NCBI GenBank assembly: GCA_965199905.1
Contig: OZ241366.1
Location: forward strand, 2,728,001-2,792,000
DNA: 64,000 bases
Direction: 5' to 3'
Source of the DNA: Ilyomonas sp965199905
GTDB lineage: Bacteria; Bacteroidota; Bacteroidia; Chitinophagales; Chitinophagaceae
Shown here: positions 35,651 to 43,403 of the stretch, one piece after another
Position numbering within the stretch: position 1 is the first letter of the stretch
How the letters are laid out: each line of letters starts with the position of its first letter
Notes under the pieces: model-generated
Told to the model about the DNA's origin: nothing
Database searches by the model: none
What the model saw: only the letters and a program-made list of their open reading frames with translations
Position numbers and translations under genes: made by a program

Positions 35651-36504
35651 CAATTATTGCTACCCGCAAATGCCCTCGAAGCTTCCCAACCAATCATAGA
35701 AGCTTTGCGAATGCTGCCCCAATGATACCCTCCTAATACACCACTGGATTGTATTACGCGATGGCAGGGAATTAAAAAAGCAACCGGGTTATTGCCAATG
35801 GCAGTACCCACAGCTCGTGAAGCGCCCGGCAGTTGAATGCCCTTTGCAATGCTGCCATATGTTGACAAGCCGCCCATTGGAATTTTCAATAAACTTTCCC
35901 ATACTTTCAACTGAAATGGTGTCGCTTTTATATGCAGCTTTAAGGTATCAGAATCGCCTTTACCAGCAGGCTCAAAAACACGCAATGCCTGCTGTTGCAA
36001 AGCATCACTTGTTTCTATGAAGGAAGCATTTGGAAACTGCTGCAGTAAAGATTGCAGCGCAACTTCGTTATCGTTCGTAAATGATAGATAACAAATACCT
36101 TTTAAAGTAGAGGCGATCAATACTTCGCCAAATGGTGTTTCGGCAAAACTGTGATTGATGTGCAGGTCTTTACCACCTTGTTTGTATTCGCCCGGCGTCA
36201 TGCCTTCTATGGAGATAAATAAGTCGTGCAACCGCCCTGTTCCTGACAAACCTGTTTCAAAGCTGGCATCGGATACGGTAGCCTCTTTTTGCTTCAATAT
36301 TTCCTTTGCGTGAGAAACGGTGATGTATTGTAAGAACTTCTTTGGGCTTACGCCTGCCCAATCTGTAAACATCTTTTGAAAGTGAAACGGACTTACATTT
36401 ATTTCCTTCGCAATCTCTTCGAATGAAGGTTGCTGCGTGAAGTTGTTTTGAATATATGCAATCGCATCTGCGATGCGGTTATAGTTCACCTGTTGCTGAT
36501 TCAT
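35650..36504 (-). CDS. Ada-like fusion: AraC-type HTH plus O6-methylguanine-DNA methyltransferase
   Basis: 284 residues. Residues about 1-105 carry an AraC HTH (PSFEEIAKEINVSPFHFQKM ... MTPGEYKQGG); residues about 115-280 carry the MGMT domain with the methyl-acceptor motif IPCHRVIQSSG and LGGYHWG. The N-terminal phosphotriester (Zn) domain of classical Ada is absent. It should remove methyl/alkyl groups from O6-guanine, with the HTH possibly controlling its own or other repair genes. ATG at 36504 is chosen over a TTG at 36525. The flavin reductase-like gene lies 25 nt upstream in the same direction. Confidence 0.93.
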   Translation of the reverse strand: MNQQQVNYNRIADAIAYIQNNFTQQPSFEEIAKEINVSPFHFQKMFTDWAGVSPKKFLQYITVSHAKEILKQKEATVSDASFETGLSGTGRLHDLFISIEGMTPGEYKQGGKDLHINHSFAETPFGEVLIASTLKGICYLSFTNDNEVALQSLLQQFPNASFIETSDALQQQALRVFEPAGKGDSDTLKLHIKATPFQLKVWESLLKIPMGGLSTYGSIAKGIQLPGASRAVGTAIGNNPVAFLIPCHRVIQSSGVLGGYHWGSIRKASMIGWEASRAFAGSNN

Positions 36505-36529
36505 TTCTTTCTTTTTAAATTGCAAATAG

Positions 36530-37219
36530 TTATCTCAGTTCTAATTCTTCTAAAGTCTGTTGTCTTGCCTTTTCAATATCAGGCGTTCTGTAGAGTTCCT
36601 CAGGTATTTCGGATAAAGTTGAATACTGCACTTCATCACCCAAACCATACAATTTTTGAAAACTCATTATCAAGGGCTTCCATTTATTTGGGTCAATATG
36701 ATTCTGGCTTCCCTCTACCAATATTGACTCTTCCAGATGAACACGCACAATGCGAAGTTCAATCAACATAATGCGGTTGCGTATGGCTTCATCATCTTCG
36801 GCCAGCGAGCGGGAATGCGTTACGACTGCCTCCAGTTGCACAGGGCACTCCTTCACCATAGGTGCAGAAACCACATCAGCCTGCACGGGTGTAAGTTCAG
36901 CAATCGCAAATTTATCCGGCTCATATCGATATCCTTTTTGTTGCTTGCTTACCGGCACAGGATAAGTACCTGTGGTGCGAGCCAAATGGTTTACGGCAGC
37001 CGCCTCAGTTATAGAAGCAAGATTCAGTACGCATTCACCCGTGCGAAGAATATTTTGAGTTGTTTGCGAGGAAGCTGCCAATCCAATCACGCAACGCCAG
37101 CCCAGCCAGAAAACGGATGACATTGGCGCGAGGTTATAAGTTCCATTCTCGTTGGTGGTACCAATTATAATAACCGGTGTTCCGAAGTATAAAACAGAAG
37201 GCTCTGAAATAATATGCAT
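36530..37219 (-). CDS. Flavin reductase-like (FMN-binding split barrel) protein
   Basis: 229 residues. N-terminal PVIIIGTTNENGTYNLAPMS and a GECVLNLAS segment are typical of the flavin reductase-like domain, which binds FMN and is found in NAD(P)H:flavin reductases and related oxidoreductases. No partner oxygenase is nearby, so the substrate is unknown. Cytoplasmic. Confidence 0.85.
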   Translation of the reverse strand: MHIISEPSVLYFGTPVIIIGTTNENGTYNLAPMSSVFWLGWRCVIGLAASSQTTQNILRTGECVLNLASITEAAAVNHLARTTGTYPVPVSKQQKGYRYEPDKFAIAELTPVQADVVSAPMVKECPVQLEAVVTHSRSLAEDDEAIRNRIMLIELRIVRVHLEESILVEGSQNHIDPNKWKPLIMSFQKLYGLGDEVQYSTLSEIPEELYRTPDIEKARQQTLEELELR

Positions 37220-37479
37220 GATTCTGTTTTTGTACTGTAAAACTCCGGTTTATGGCAGCCATAACAAACCCGTTTCTTGCGGAATTAGATTGCATCAAAA
37301 ACATAGATAAAAAGAAAAAGACGACTTCGTTTTCTCTGTAAAAACTATATGAATTTCGCAATGAAGTTTATAGATTAATAAAATTAAAGCGTTATGTATT
37401 TTACTTCTTCATTTGCCAGTAGTTGAAACAATTCGTCTCTCATTCCAGCGTTTATTAAATCAATCATTATCTTTCGTCA

Positions 37480-38802
37480 ATGAATAGTAAAACGGTTGCA
37501 GCTTGTTTTCATAAACCGGGGTTTTTCTTTATCATTTTTATATTATGCTTTCTGGCATCGAACAAAGCAGGCGCGCAACGCGAGCCGGATGCGGTTTTTA
37601 TGGATAATGTTCACACGCCACAACTGTTTCTTACCGGCAATCAATATGGTTACCCGATTATTCCGCTTGGCAGTATTGGCTCTGTAGAATTGCATTTTGA
37701 TGATTTTGATAACTATGTAAAAACGTATTACTATACTTACCAGTTATGCAATGCCGACTGGAAACCGGTTGACCTGAGCACCTTCGATTATATTGATGGT
37801 TTTTCGCAAAACAGGGTGTTACAATATCGTCAGTCTTCCATCTCAAAAACGAAGTATATCCATTACCAGGCATCATTGCCCGAACGCAATTGTTTACCTA
37901 AAAAAAGCGGCAATTATTTGTTGAAAGTTTTCTTAAACGGCGATACATCAAAGCTTGCTTTTACCAAACGCTTGCTTATCGCTGACAACCGTGTTTCTGT
38001 TGCCACACAGATTTTACAACCGTTTAATACAGCGCTTTTTAAAACAAGTCAGAAGCTGCAGTTCAGCATTGATGTAACGAAGCTGAATGTGCTGAATCCG
38101 CAGCAACAAGTGAAGGTTGTTGCGTTGCAAAACTATCGTTGGGACAATGCTGTAACCGGCGCCCAGCCTGCATTCATGCGCCAGGGTATTTATGAGTATA
38201 ATGGTGAAAAGGATTTTATTTTTCCTGCGGGTAAAGAATACCGCTGGCTCGACCTGCGCAGTTATCGCTATTTAAGTGATCGTATTAAAACCATCAATCG
38301 TGATGTGCAGCCTGTTGATATAATAGCTGCGCCGGATGGTGAGCGCACATCTCAACGATATATCTGGTACAGCGATTTGAATGGCTTTTACCAGATTGCC
38401 TGTACCGATGCCGACAACCCATACTGGCAGGGCGATTATGCGAATGTCCATTTCCTGTTTGCACCAACCGGAAGGCAGCCATTTGCCGGTAAAAATTTAT
38501 ACATTATGGGTCAAATGACGGATTATAAATACAATTCTGAAACACGGATGACATGGAATGATAACCTGGCTGTATATGAAGGCGATTTGTTTTTAAAGCA
38601 AGGATATTACACCTATTTATTTGGACTTCGTGATGGCAATAATCCAAAACAAACGCCGCAGTTTGATATACCGGAAGGCAACTATTGGGAAACAGAAAAC
38701 GACTATACGGTTCTTGTATATTACCGCTCGTTCAGCGATAGAAGCGATGAGCTGATTGGTGTGCGCAGCATTAACTCCAGGGCTTCCCGTACCGGCTTAT
38801 GA
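37480..38802 (+). CDS. Type IX secretion system plug-family protein (DUF5103)
   Basis: 440 residues. Signal peptide (FFFIIFILCFLASNKAGA), then VFMDNVHTPQLFLTGNQYGY, LHFDDFD and a long beta-rich body ending near YTVLVYYRSFSDRSDELIG: the DUF5103/Plug family, which in the T9SS of Flavobacterium blocks the periplasmic side of the SprA translocon when no substrate is present. Here it supports a working T9SS, for which three or more cargo proteins are encoded at 11-18 kb. Single gene, followed by the SRP RNA gene. Confidence 0.88.
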   Translation: MNSKTVAACFHKPGFFFIIFILCFLASNKAGAQREPDAVFMDNVHTPQLFLTGNQYGYPIIPLGSIGSVELHFDDFDNYVKTYYYTYQLCNADWKPVDLSTFDYIDGFSQNRVLQYRQSSISKTKYIHYQASLPERNCLPKKSGNYLLKVFLNGDTSKLAFTKRLLIADNRVSVATQILQPFNTALFKTSQKLQFSIDVTKLNVLNPQQQVKVVALQNYRWDNAVTGAQPAFMRQGIYEYNGEKDFIFPAGKEYRWLDLRSYRYLSDRIKTINRDVQPVDIIAAPDGERTSQRYIWYSDLNGFYQIACTDADNPYWQGDYANVHFLFAPTGRQPFAGKNLYIMGQMTDYKYNSETRMTWNDNLAVYEGDLFLKQGYYTYLFGLRDGNNPKQTPQFDIPEGNYWETENDYTVLVYYRSFSDRSDELIGVRSINSRASRTGL

Positions 38803-38821
38803 TGGTGTTATAATTTTGCAT

Positions 38822-38851
38822 TTGTTTTTTATTCTGCAACGCCTACATTTG
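38822..38851 (+). promoter_or_regulatory. Promoter of the SRP RNA gene
   Basis: TTG at 38822-38824, 19-nt spacer, TACATTTG at 38844-38851, a perfect -7 box. The RNA would start about 6 nt later, at the first base of the terminal stem. A second match, TAATTTTG, lies at 38811-38818. Confidence 0.8.
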
Positions 38852-38856
38852 CGCCC

Positions 38857-38951
38857 GGCAGGTCTTGCACGACCAGCTCCTGTTGAACCCTCCCAGGGCC
38901 GGAAGGCAGCAAGAGTAAACGGTTGTAGCGGTGCGATGTAAGTAGCCTGCC
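38857..38951 (+). ncRNA. ffs: Small signal recognition particle RNA (4.5S)
   Basis: About 95 nt. The domain IV core is clear: AACCCTCCCAGGGCCGGAAG followed by GCAGCAAGAGTAA. The ends pair (GGCAGG at 38857 with CCTGCC ending at 38951) and TTTTTT follows at once as terminator. Partner of Ffh in co-translational targeting. Confidence 0.92.
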
Positions 38952-38958
38952 TTTTTTA

Positions 38959-39375
38959 TTTAATATTGAATATTTAATATTTAATATTAATGAACTCTTC
39001 AGAATTACAATTTCGCTTCAAAAAATTTGCTTATAGAATTGTAACTGTTTGTGAACAGCTACCTCCCCAAAAAATCTCTTCGGTTATTGAGCATCAGGTT
39101 TTAAAGTCATCTTTTTCAGCTGCTGCTAACTATAGAGCTGCTTGCAAAGGAATTAGCCGAAAAGCCTTTATCGCCAAATTAAGCATAGCTTTTGAAGAAA
39201 TAGATGAATCTTTGTTCTGGCTGGAGTGTATTCTTGATTTAAAATTGCATCCGGCAGAAAAGATGGAAGCCATTATAAAAGAAGCCACCGAACTGGCAAG
39301 TATATTGGCTTCTACAAGAAAAACATCTCAGCTTACAAGCTAATATTAAATCTTAATTATTAAATATTAAATTCC
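38959..39375. repeat. AT-rich repeats flanking the four-helix-bundle gene
   Basis: Left: TTAATATTGAATATTTAATA and further TTTAATATTAA (38959-38989) run into the ATG. Right: TAATATTAAATCTTAATTAT and TAAATATTAAATTCC (39341-39375) run from the stop codon into the fsa start. Similar words lie before trpS (30740-30842). Confidence 0.6.
38990..39343 (+). CDS. Four-helix bundle protein (23S rRNA-IVP / S23 family)
   Basis: 117 residues. LQFRFKKFAYRIVTVCEQLP, SSFSAAANYRAACKGISRK and FIAKLSIAFEEIDESLFWLE match the four-helix bundle family first known from 23S rRNA intervening sequences and common as solitary genes in Bacteroidota. Function unknown. It lies between the SRP RNA gene and fsa and is tightly enclosed by AT-rich repeats, which suggests a late insertion. 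Confidence 0.9.
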   Translation: MNSSELQFRFKKFAYRIVTVCEQLPPQKISSVIEHQVLKSSFSAAANYRAACKGISRKAFIAKLSIAFEEIDESLFWLECILDLKLHPAEKMEAIIKEATELASILASTRKTSQLTS

Positions 39376-40032
39376 ATGAAGTTTTTCATTGACACAGCGA
39401 ACCTCGACCAGATACGGGAAGCCAACGATTTAGGTATTTTGGATGGCGTAACTACCAATCCATCCCTGATGGCGAAAGAAGGCATTACAGGCAGAGATGC
39501 CATTATGAAGCATTACGAAACCATTTGCGGAATTGTAGACGGCGATGTGAGCGCAGAAGTGATTTCGGTAAAGTTTGATGACATTGTAGAAGAAGGGAAA
39601 AAGTTAGCTGCCATCCATAAAAACATCGTGGTAAAAGTGCCATTGATAAAAGATGGTATTAAAGCCATTAAATGGTTTACGGATAATGGTATTGCTACCA
39701 ACTGTACACTTTGTTTTTCTGCCGGTCAGGCGATACTGGCTGCCAAGGCAGGCGCACGTTATATTTCACCGTTTATTGGTCGTATAGATGATAGCGGTTG
39801 GGATGGTGTGCAACTCATTCAGCAGATTGTAAACATTTATACAATCCAAGGTTATCAAACACAAGTGCTGGCAGCTTCTATCCGCAGTGCGCTTCATATT
39901 ATACAGTGTGCTGAGGTAGGTTCGCATGTAATAACTTCGCCATTAGAATCCATTCTTGGTTTGCTGAAACATCCATTGACGGATATTGGCTTAGCTAAGT
40001 TTTTGGATGATGCGAAAAAGCTGAACCTGTAA
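39376..40032 (+). CDS. fsa: Fructose-6-phosphate aldolase / short transaldolase
   Basis: 218 residues. MKFFIDTANLDQIREANDLG, DGVTTNPSL, the Schiff-base lysine in VVKVPL, and TNCTLCFSAGQA identify the TalC/FSA subfamily. Whether it acts as transaldolase or as fructose-6-phosphate aldolase is not decided by these motifs. Transketolase is encoded 3.4 kb away (43404), which fits a pentose phosphate role. Confidence 0.92.
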   Translation: MKFFIDTANLDQIREANDLGILDGVTTNPSLMAKEGITGRDAIMKHYETICGIVDGDVSAEVISVKFDDIVEEGKKLAAIHKNIVVKVPLIKDGIKAIKWFTDNGIATNCTLCFSAGQAILAAKAGARYISPFIGRIDDSGWDGVQLIQQIVNIYTIQGYQTQVLAASIRSALHIIQCAEVGSHVITSPLESILGLLKHPLTDIGLAKFLDDAKKLNL

Positions 40033-40050
40033 CAGGAAATTTAGTTCTAT

Positions 40051-40096
40051 AAAAAGCAAAACAGCAGGTGATTTATTACCTGCTGTTTTGCTTTTT
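40051..40096. terminator. Bidirectional terminator after fsa
   Basis: Perfect 19-bp arms AAAAAGCAAAACAGCAGGT and complement around an 8-nt loop, with A and T tracts on the outside; serves convergent fsa and the gene at 40115. Confidence 0.95.
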
Positions 40097-40114
40097 ATTT
40101 GTAAATGATAGCCG

Positions 40115-40522
40115 CTAATTTTTTCTTCGCTTTCTATTCGTCTTCATGTCATTCATTATCTCATCTTCCGTCTTTAGTTTTTCGTCATCAGGTCTTTTTT
40201 TTAGGTAAATAACAGCCGTCCTTTGCAATACACGATTGCTTTTTAGCATAGCCGTTACCGTTACAAAATCTTTATTAAAAGATGGTTCAAACATAAGGTT
40301 GTTGCCCATCCATTTTCCATCGGAAGAAGAGAATTGAAGTTGTGCTGTATCTAACGGCATCCAACGTCCGTTGCTTAGCAATCCATCAACGTTGATGTAA
40401 TTATAAACTCCTTTTTTTAAGCTATCCGTGTATAAATGAAAATAGATGCTGTCTATCTTTTGCGCACTGCTTTTTACAGCAAACAAACTCACCAATAAAC
40501 ACAGAACACCTGCGTATTTCAT
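40115..40522 (-). CDS. Small exported hypothetical protein
   Basis: 135 residues. Signal peptide MKYAGVLCLLVSLFAVKSSA followed by QKIDSIYFHLYTDSLKKGVY; a single beta-rich domain and a basic tail (KTNRKRRKN). No family recognised; probably periplasmic. ATG at 40522 is chosen over the TTG at 40528. Confidence 0.75.
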   Translation of the reverse strand: MKYAGVLCLLVSLFAVKSSAQKIDSIYFHLYTDSLKKGVYNYINVDGLLSNGRWMPLDTAQLQFSSSDGKWMGNNLMFEPSFNKDFVTVTAMLKSNRVLQRTAVIYLKKRPDDEKLKTEDEIMNDMKTNRKRRKN

Positions 40523-40637
40523 TTTCAATTTATTGATACGATGCTAACAGAGCCGATAAGTTTATATAGTAAAACTAAAATCTCCGTTATCTCTGTGCGA
40601 ACAAAGCAATCCGCACGGAGAAACGAAGAGAAGTTTT

Positions 40638-41465
40638 TTATTGTCCGCCTACTTTTTTACGCTGTTCAGCCACATCGCTGTCTTCCATTGTCTTACGGAA
40701 ATTATCGGCTGCCGCTTGTTCAGAAACAACGCTTCCTACCGTTGCCTGCACTTTATTGCGGAAACCGGAAATCACTTTTGTTTCGCCGTTCATTAAAGCA
40801 TCATAACCATCTTTAGCCACGTCAGCCGGATCGTCAAGCTTCATTTCCATAGCTTGTTTGGTGTTGGTGGCACCTGCTTTATTAAAGAAATCAGTGTCGG
40901 TAGCACCGGGTAATAAAGCGGTCATCACCACATCCGTATTTTTAATTTCGTTAATAATGGACTGTGTAAAAGAATGCACATAAGCTTTCGTGGCAGAATA
41001 CACAGCCAGTAAAGGTCCCGGCGTTTGCGAAGCCGTTGACGACAATTGCAAAATGCGTCCTTCATTGCGCGCCAGCATGTCTTTTAAAAACAATTTGGTA
41101 AGCGTTGTAACCGCAATAATGTTCAGGTGAATAATATCAATATCACGCTGCAAATCATAGTCGGTAAAACCACCGCGCTGACCTTGCCCTGCATCATTTA
41201 CCAATATATGTATCGTTATGCCTTTTTCTTTGATGTCGTTATACAATTCCTGCCCGGCATTTGGTTGCATCAGGTCTTTTGATATTGTAGTAATAGTAAC
41301 GTTAAACCGCTCATTAATTTCTTTTGCAACAGCAGTTAAATCATCTTTACTGCGAGCTGCTAATACTAAGTTATAACCATCCTGTGCAAACAGTTTCGCC
41401 AGTTCTCTGCCGATGCCGCTGGTGCCGCCGGTAATCAGCACATATTGTTTGTTTGTGTTTTCCAT
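40638..41465 (-). CDS. Short-chain dehydrogenase/reductase
   Basis: 275 residues. Rossmann motif LITGGTSGIGRELAKLF, NDAGQG in place of NNAG, catalytic Ser-Tyr-Lys in SSTASQTPGPLLAVYSATKA. Classical SDR of unknown substrate, NAD(P)-dependent. The last 30 residues are charged. No operon partner; a 106-bp gap separates it from the outer-membrane protein gene upstream. Confidence 0.93.
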   Translation of the reverse strand: MENTNKQYVLITGGTSGIGRELAKLFAQDGYNLVLAARSKDDLTAVAKEINERFNVTITTISKDLMQPNAGQELYNDIKEKGITIHILVNDAGQGQRGGFTDYDLQRDIDIIHLNIIAVTTLTKLFLKDMLARNEGRILQLSSTASQTPGPLLAVYSATKAYVHSFTQSIINEIKNTDVVMTALLPGATDTDFFNKAGATNTKQAMEMKLDDPADVAKDGYDALMNGETKVISGFRNKVQATVGSVVSEQAAADNFRKTMEDSDVAEQRKKVGGQ

Positions 41466-41522
41466 AATGCTCTTTTAAGGAATGATGGATAAACATTGTG
41501 CCAATGAAGATGCAGAAAAACA

Positions 41523-41551
41523 AAAGCCTCCCGAATGAGAGGCTTTGTTAT
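41523..41551 (-). terminator. Terminator of the outer-membrane protein operon
   Basis: AAAGCCTCTCATTCGGGAGGCTTTTGTTTTT on the minus strand in two parts: stem AAAGCCTC with GAGGCTTT and a T-rich tail. Confidence 0.8.
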
Positions 41552-41571
41552 TAAGAATCAATTGGTAATCA

Positions 41572-42201
41572 TTATCGCAAGGGGAAGAATAAACCCGCAT
41601 GAAAGTTCAATGTATTCAGGTTGCTATAACCAAACTCTTTATAAGGCGTATAGTTATAATCAGCACCCACCCTGATACCTGATTCGCTCAGTTTATCGAA
41701 AGGAATTAATACACCAGCGCCTGCCTGCGCTGTAAAGGCAGCACTGTTTTTTTGCGATGCCGAAAATTGTCCTAAATATTCGTTATACATAACAAACGAA
41801 GCACCGGCGCCGGCTGTTATATAAGGCTGCACAAGTCCTTTATTTGCCAAAGGCAGAAAAGTAGCTTTTGCCACAACCGGCGTCATCTCTACCTGTTCAG
41901 AACGCACCGCAGATACGGTTTGTGTTTTACTCAGCGCATATAAACCGCGCGGATATCTTTGACTAAAATTCTGGTAACCGGCGCCTAAGCCAACCGCAAA
42001 TTTATCACTGATAAAATACTGTACACTTCCGTTACCACCGGCCGCCGAGCCTTTGTTTATAATATCATTTTTAAAGCTGCCAAGTGGCAAGCTATAGTTA
42101 TAATTCAAATCAAATTTTAAGGTTCCCTTCTGCGCATTTGCTGACTGTGCAAAGGCTGTCAGCAATACTGCAAACACAGCTATTACTTTTACTATTTTCA
42201 T
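41572..42201 (-). CDS. Outer membrane beta-barrel protein
   Basis: 209 residues. Signal peptide (IVKVIAVFAVLLTAFAQSANA) and eight or so alternating strands (VQYFISDKFAVGLGAGYQNF, LVQPYITAGAGASFV, GIRVGADYNYTPYKEFGYSN) ending in LNFHAGLFFPLR, a terminal aromatic/Arg strand. OmpA/OprF-like small barrel of the porin type common in Bacteroidota. Cotranscribed with the DUF4136 gene (6-nt gap). Confidence 0.88.
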   Translation of the reverse strand: MKIVKVIAVFAVLLTAFAQSANAQKGTLKFDLNYNYSLPLGSFKNDIINKGSAAGGNGSVQYFISDKFAVGLGAGYQNFSQRYPRGLYALSKTQTVSAVRSEQVEMTPVVAKATFLPLANKGLVQPYITAGAGASFVMYNEYLGQFSASQKNSAAFTAQAGAGVLIPFDKLSESGIRVGADYNYTPYKEFGYSNLNTLNFHAGLFFPLR

Positions 42202-42207
42202 TTTAGG

Positions 42208-42846
42208 TTAATTACTTGTTGTTAAATAAGGTGATTGATCAAATAAAGCTTTTACCTGGCTGTCTGCCGATAAAGCATCGGTCAATCCACGACCACGAAT
42301 CAAGCCTGTCCACACCACTTCTATCTGGTTGTTTGCGGAAGCGTTTTTAAGGTCCAGAACATCGATTGATACTGCACCTTCGGTAATGCTATAAGTACCA
42401 TAAGAGTATGGTGTATAATAATTGTAGCCGCTATAACCCCAATAATAAGGATCGTAATAACCACCATATCCGCCATAATAATCAGGGTAAGAAATAATAC
42501 CTGTTGTTGTGTTGATAATGCGGCTCACATTCACACCCAAATCAGGATTTGCGCTCCTGTCAACTAACGTATACCCTTGCGCCGCCATATACTTCTTCAC
42601 AGCATCAATATAAGCTGCATCAGAAGCGGTCATCTGCTTGGCACTCTGGTTATCTTGAATAAAAGTTACCGAATCGGAAATGCTATAGGTCTTGTAAGAA
42701 GCAAAGCTTTTCGTAGAGTCATAATCGGTAATGTAAATTCGGCTTTCTTCAGTGTTAAGTTTGTCTGTCACCTGCTTGTTACATGCCGTTATAAACAAGC
42801 CCGATACCGCAAGCAAAGCCAGCAACCATCCTGTTCTCATCTTCAT
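42208..42846 (-). CDS. DUF4136 lipoprotein
   Basis: 212 residues. Lipobox LFITAC with Cys22; then YDSTKSFASYKTYSISD and PDLGVNVSRI, the DUF4136 pattern, plus a Tyr/Gly-rich stretch (YYGGYGGYYDPYYWGYSGYN). Envelope protein of unknown function, first gene of the pair with the beta-barrel protein. Confidence 0.87.
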   Translation of the reverse strand: MKMRTGWLLALLAVSGLFITACNKQVTDKLNTEESRIYITDYDSTKSFASYKTYSISDSVTFIQDNQSAKQMTASDAAYIDAVKKYMAAQGYTLVDRSANPDLGVNVSRIINTTTGIISYPDYYGGYGGYYDPYYWGYSGYNYYTPYSYGTYSITEGAVSIDVLDLKNASANNQIEVVWTGLIRGRGLTDALSADSQVKALFDQSPYLTTSN

Positions 42847-43032
42847 ATATTTGTGTTTGTTTTTTATAAATTATCTAATCAATAAACGTTCTGAATATCC
42901 TGTTTGGTTGGTTTTGTTAAGCAATTAGTTGAATTTATGAGTTTGTTGATAAAGCCTTAGTAAAACGATAACGACATCGTTAAAACATCCTAAAAACTGT
43001 TATTGAATAACCAATCATTTTGAATGAATACG
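42847..43032. other. Divergent intergenic region, left part
   Basis: AT-rich; should contain the promoter of the DUF4136 operon. No repeat or ORF seen. Confidence 0.4.
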
Positions 43033-43147
43033 AATACATTCTGGCAACCATCGTCTGTCACTTTTGTCATTGACGGTTATGATCCCTGCCTGCCGAAGTG
43101 GCAAGATCTCTTCGATAAAATTCCGGGCATTGATGGAGCTTTTTATT
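43033..43147 (-). repeat. Dispersed intergenic element, copy C
   Basis: On the minus strand it starts AAAAAGCTCCATCAATGCCC, has a hairpin region bounded by GATC (43108-43105) and GATC (43084-43081) with stem CTTGCC/GGCAGG, then the conserved block AATGACAAAAGTGACAGACG, ATGG, TGCCAGAATGTATT. A 44-codon ORF on the plus strand (43024-43158) is the reverse complement of this element and is not considered a gene. Confidence 0.7.
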
Positions 43148-43403
43148 ACAGCGAATAATGAAATCCATTGCCTGTAAATCATTGCAGCAACAGCACACGC
43201 GCTTATTCTCTTTCCATATTTTTACCAACTTCCATTGTGTCATTCACTACATTTGTTTAATTTCTATTCGCGTTTTCTATATTGTTATAAACAGGCTGAT
43301 ACGAAAGACAGCAACAATATTTTTCATGCAACCATCACGTCAGAATACACGAACAGGTAAGGATTTTGATTGATGATTTACTTCTAAACAAACAAGTTGA
43401 AAT
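43148..43403. other. Upstream region of transketolase
   Basis: Contains a 71-codon frame (43158-43373) of poor composition that I do not support as a gene; presumably holds the tkt promoter. Confidence 0.4.

Noticed and set aside
43024..43158. 44-codon ORF upstream of transketolase
   Set aside because: It is the reverse complement of dispersed element copy C; the matching positions in copies A and B are not open in the same way.
43158..43373. 71-codon ORF before transketolase
   Set aside because: Poor composition, no recognisable family, no ribosome-binding context; most likely chance.
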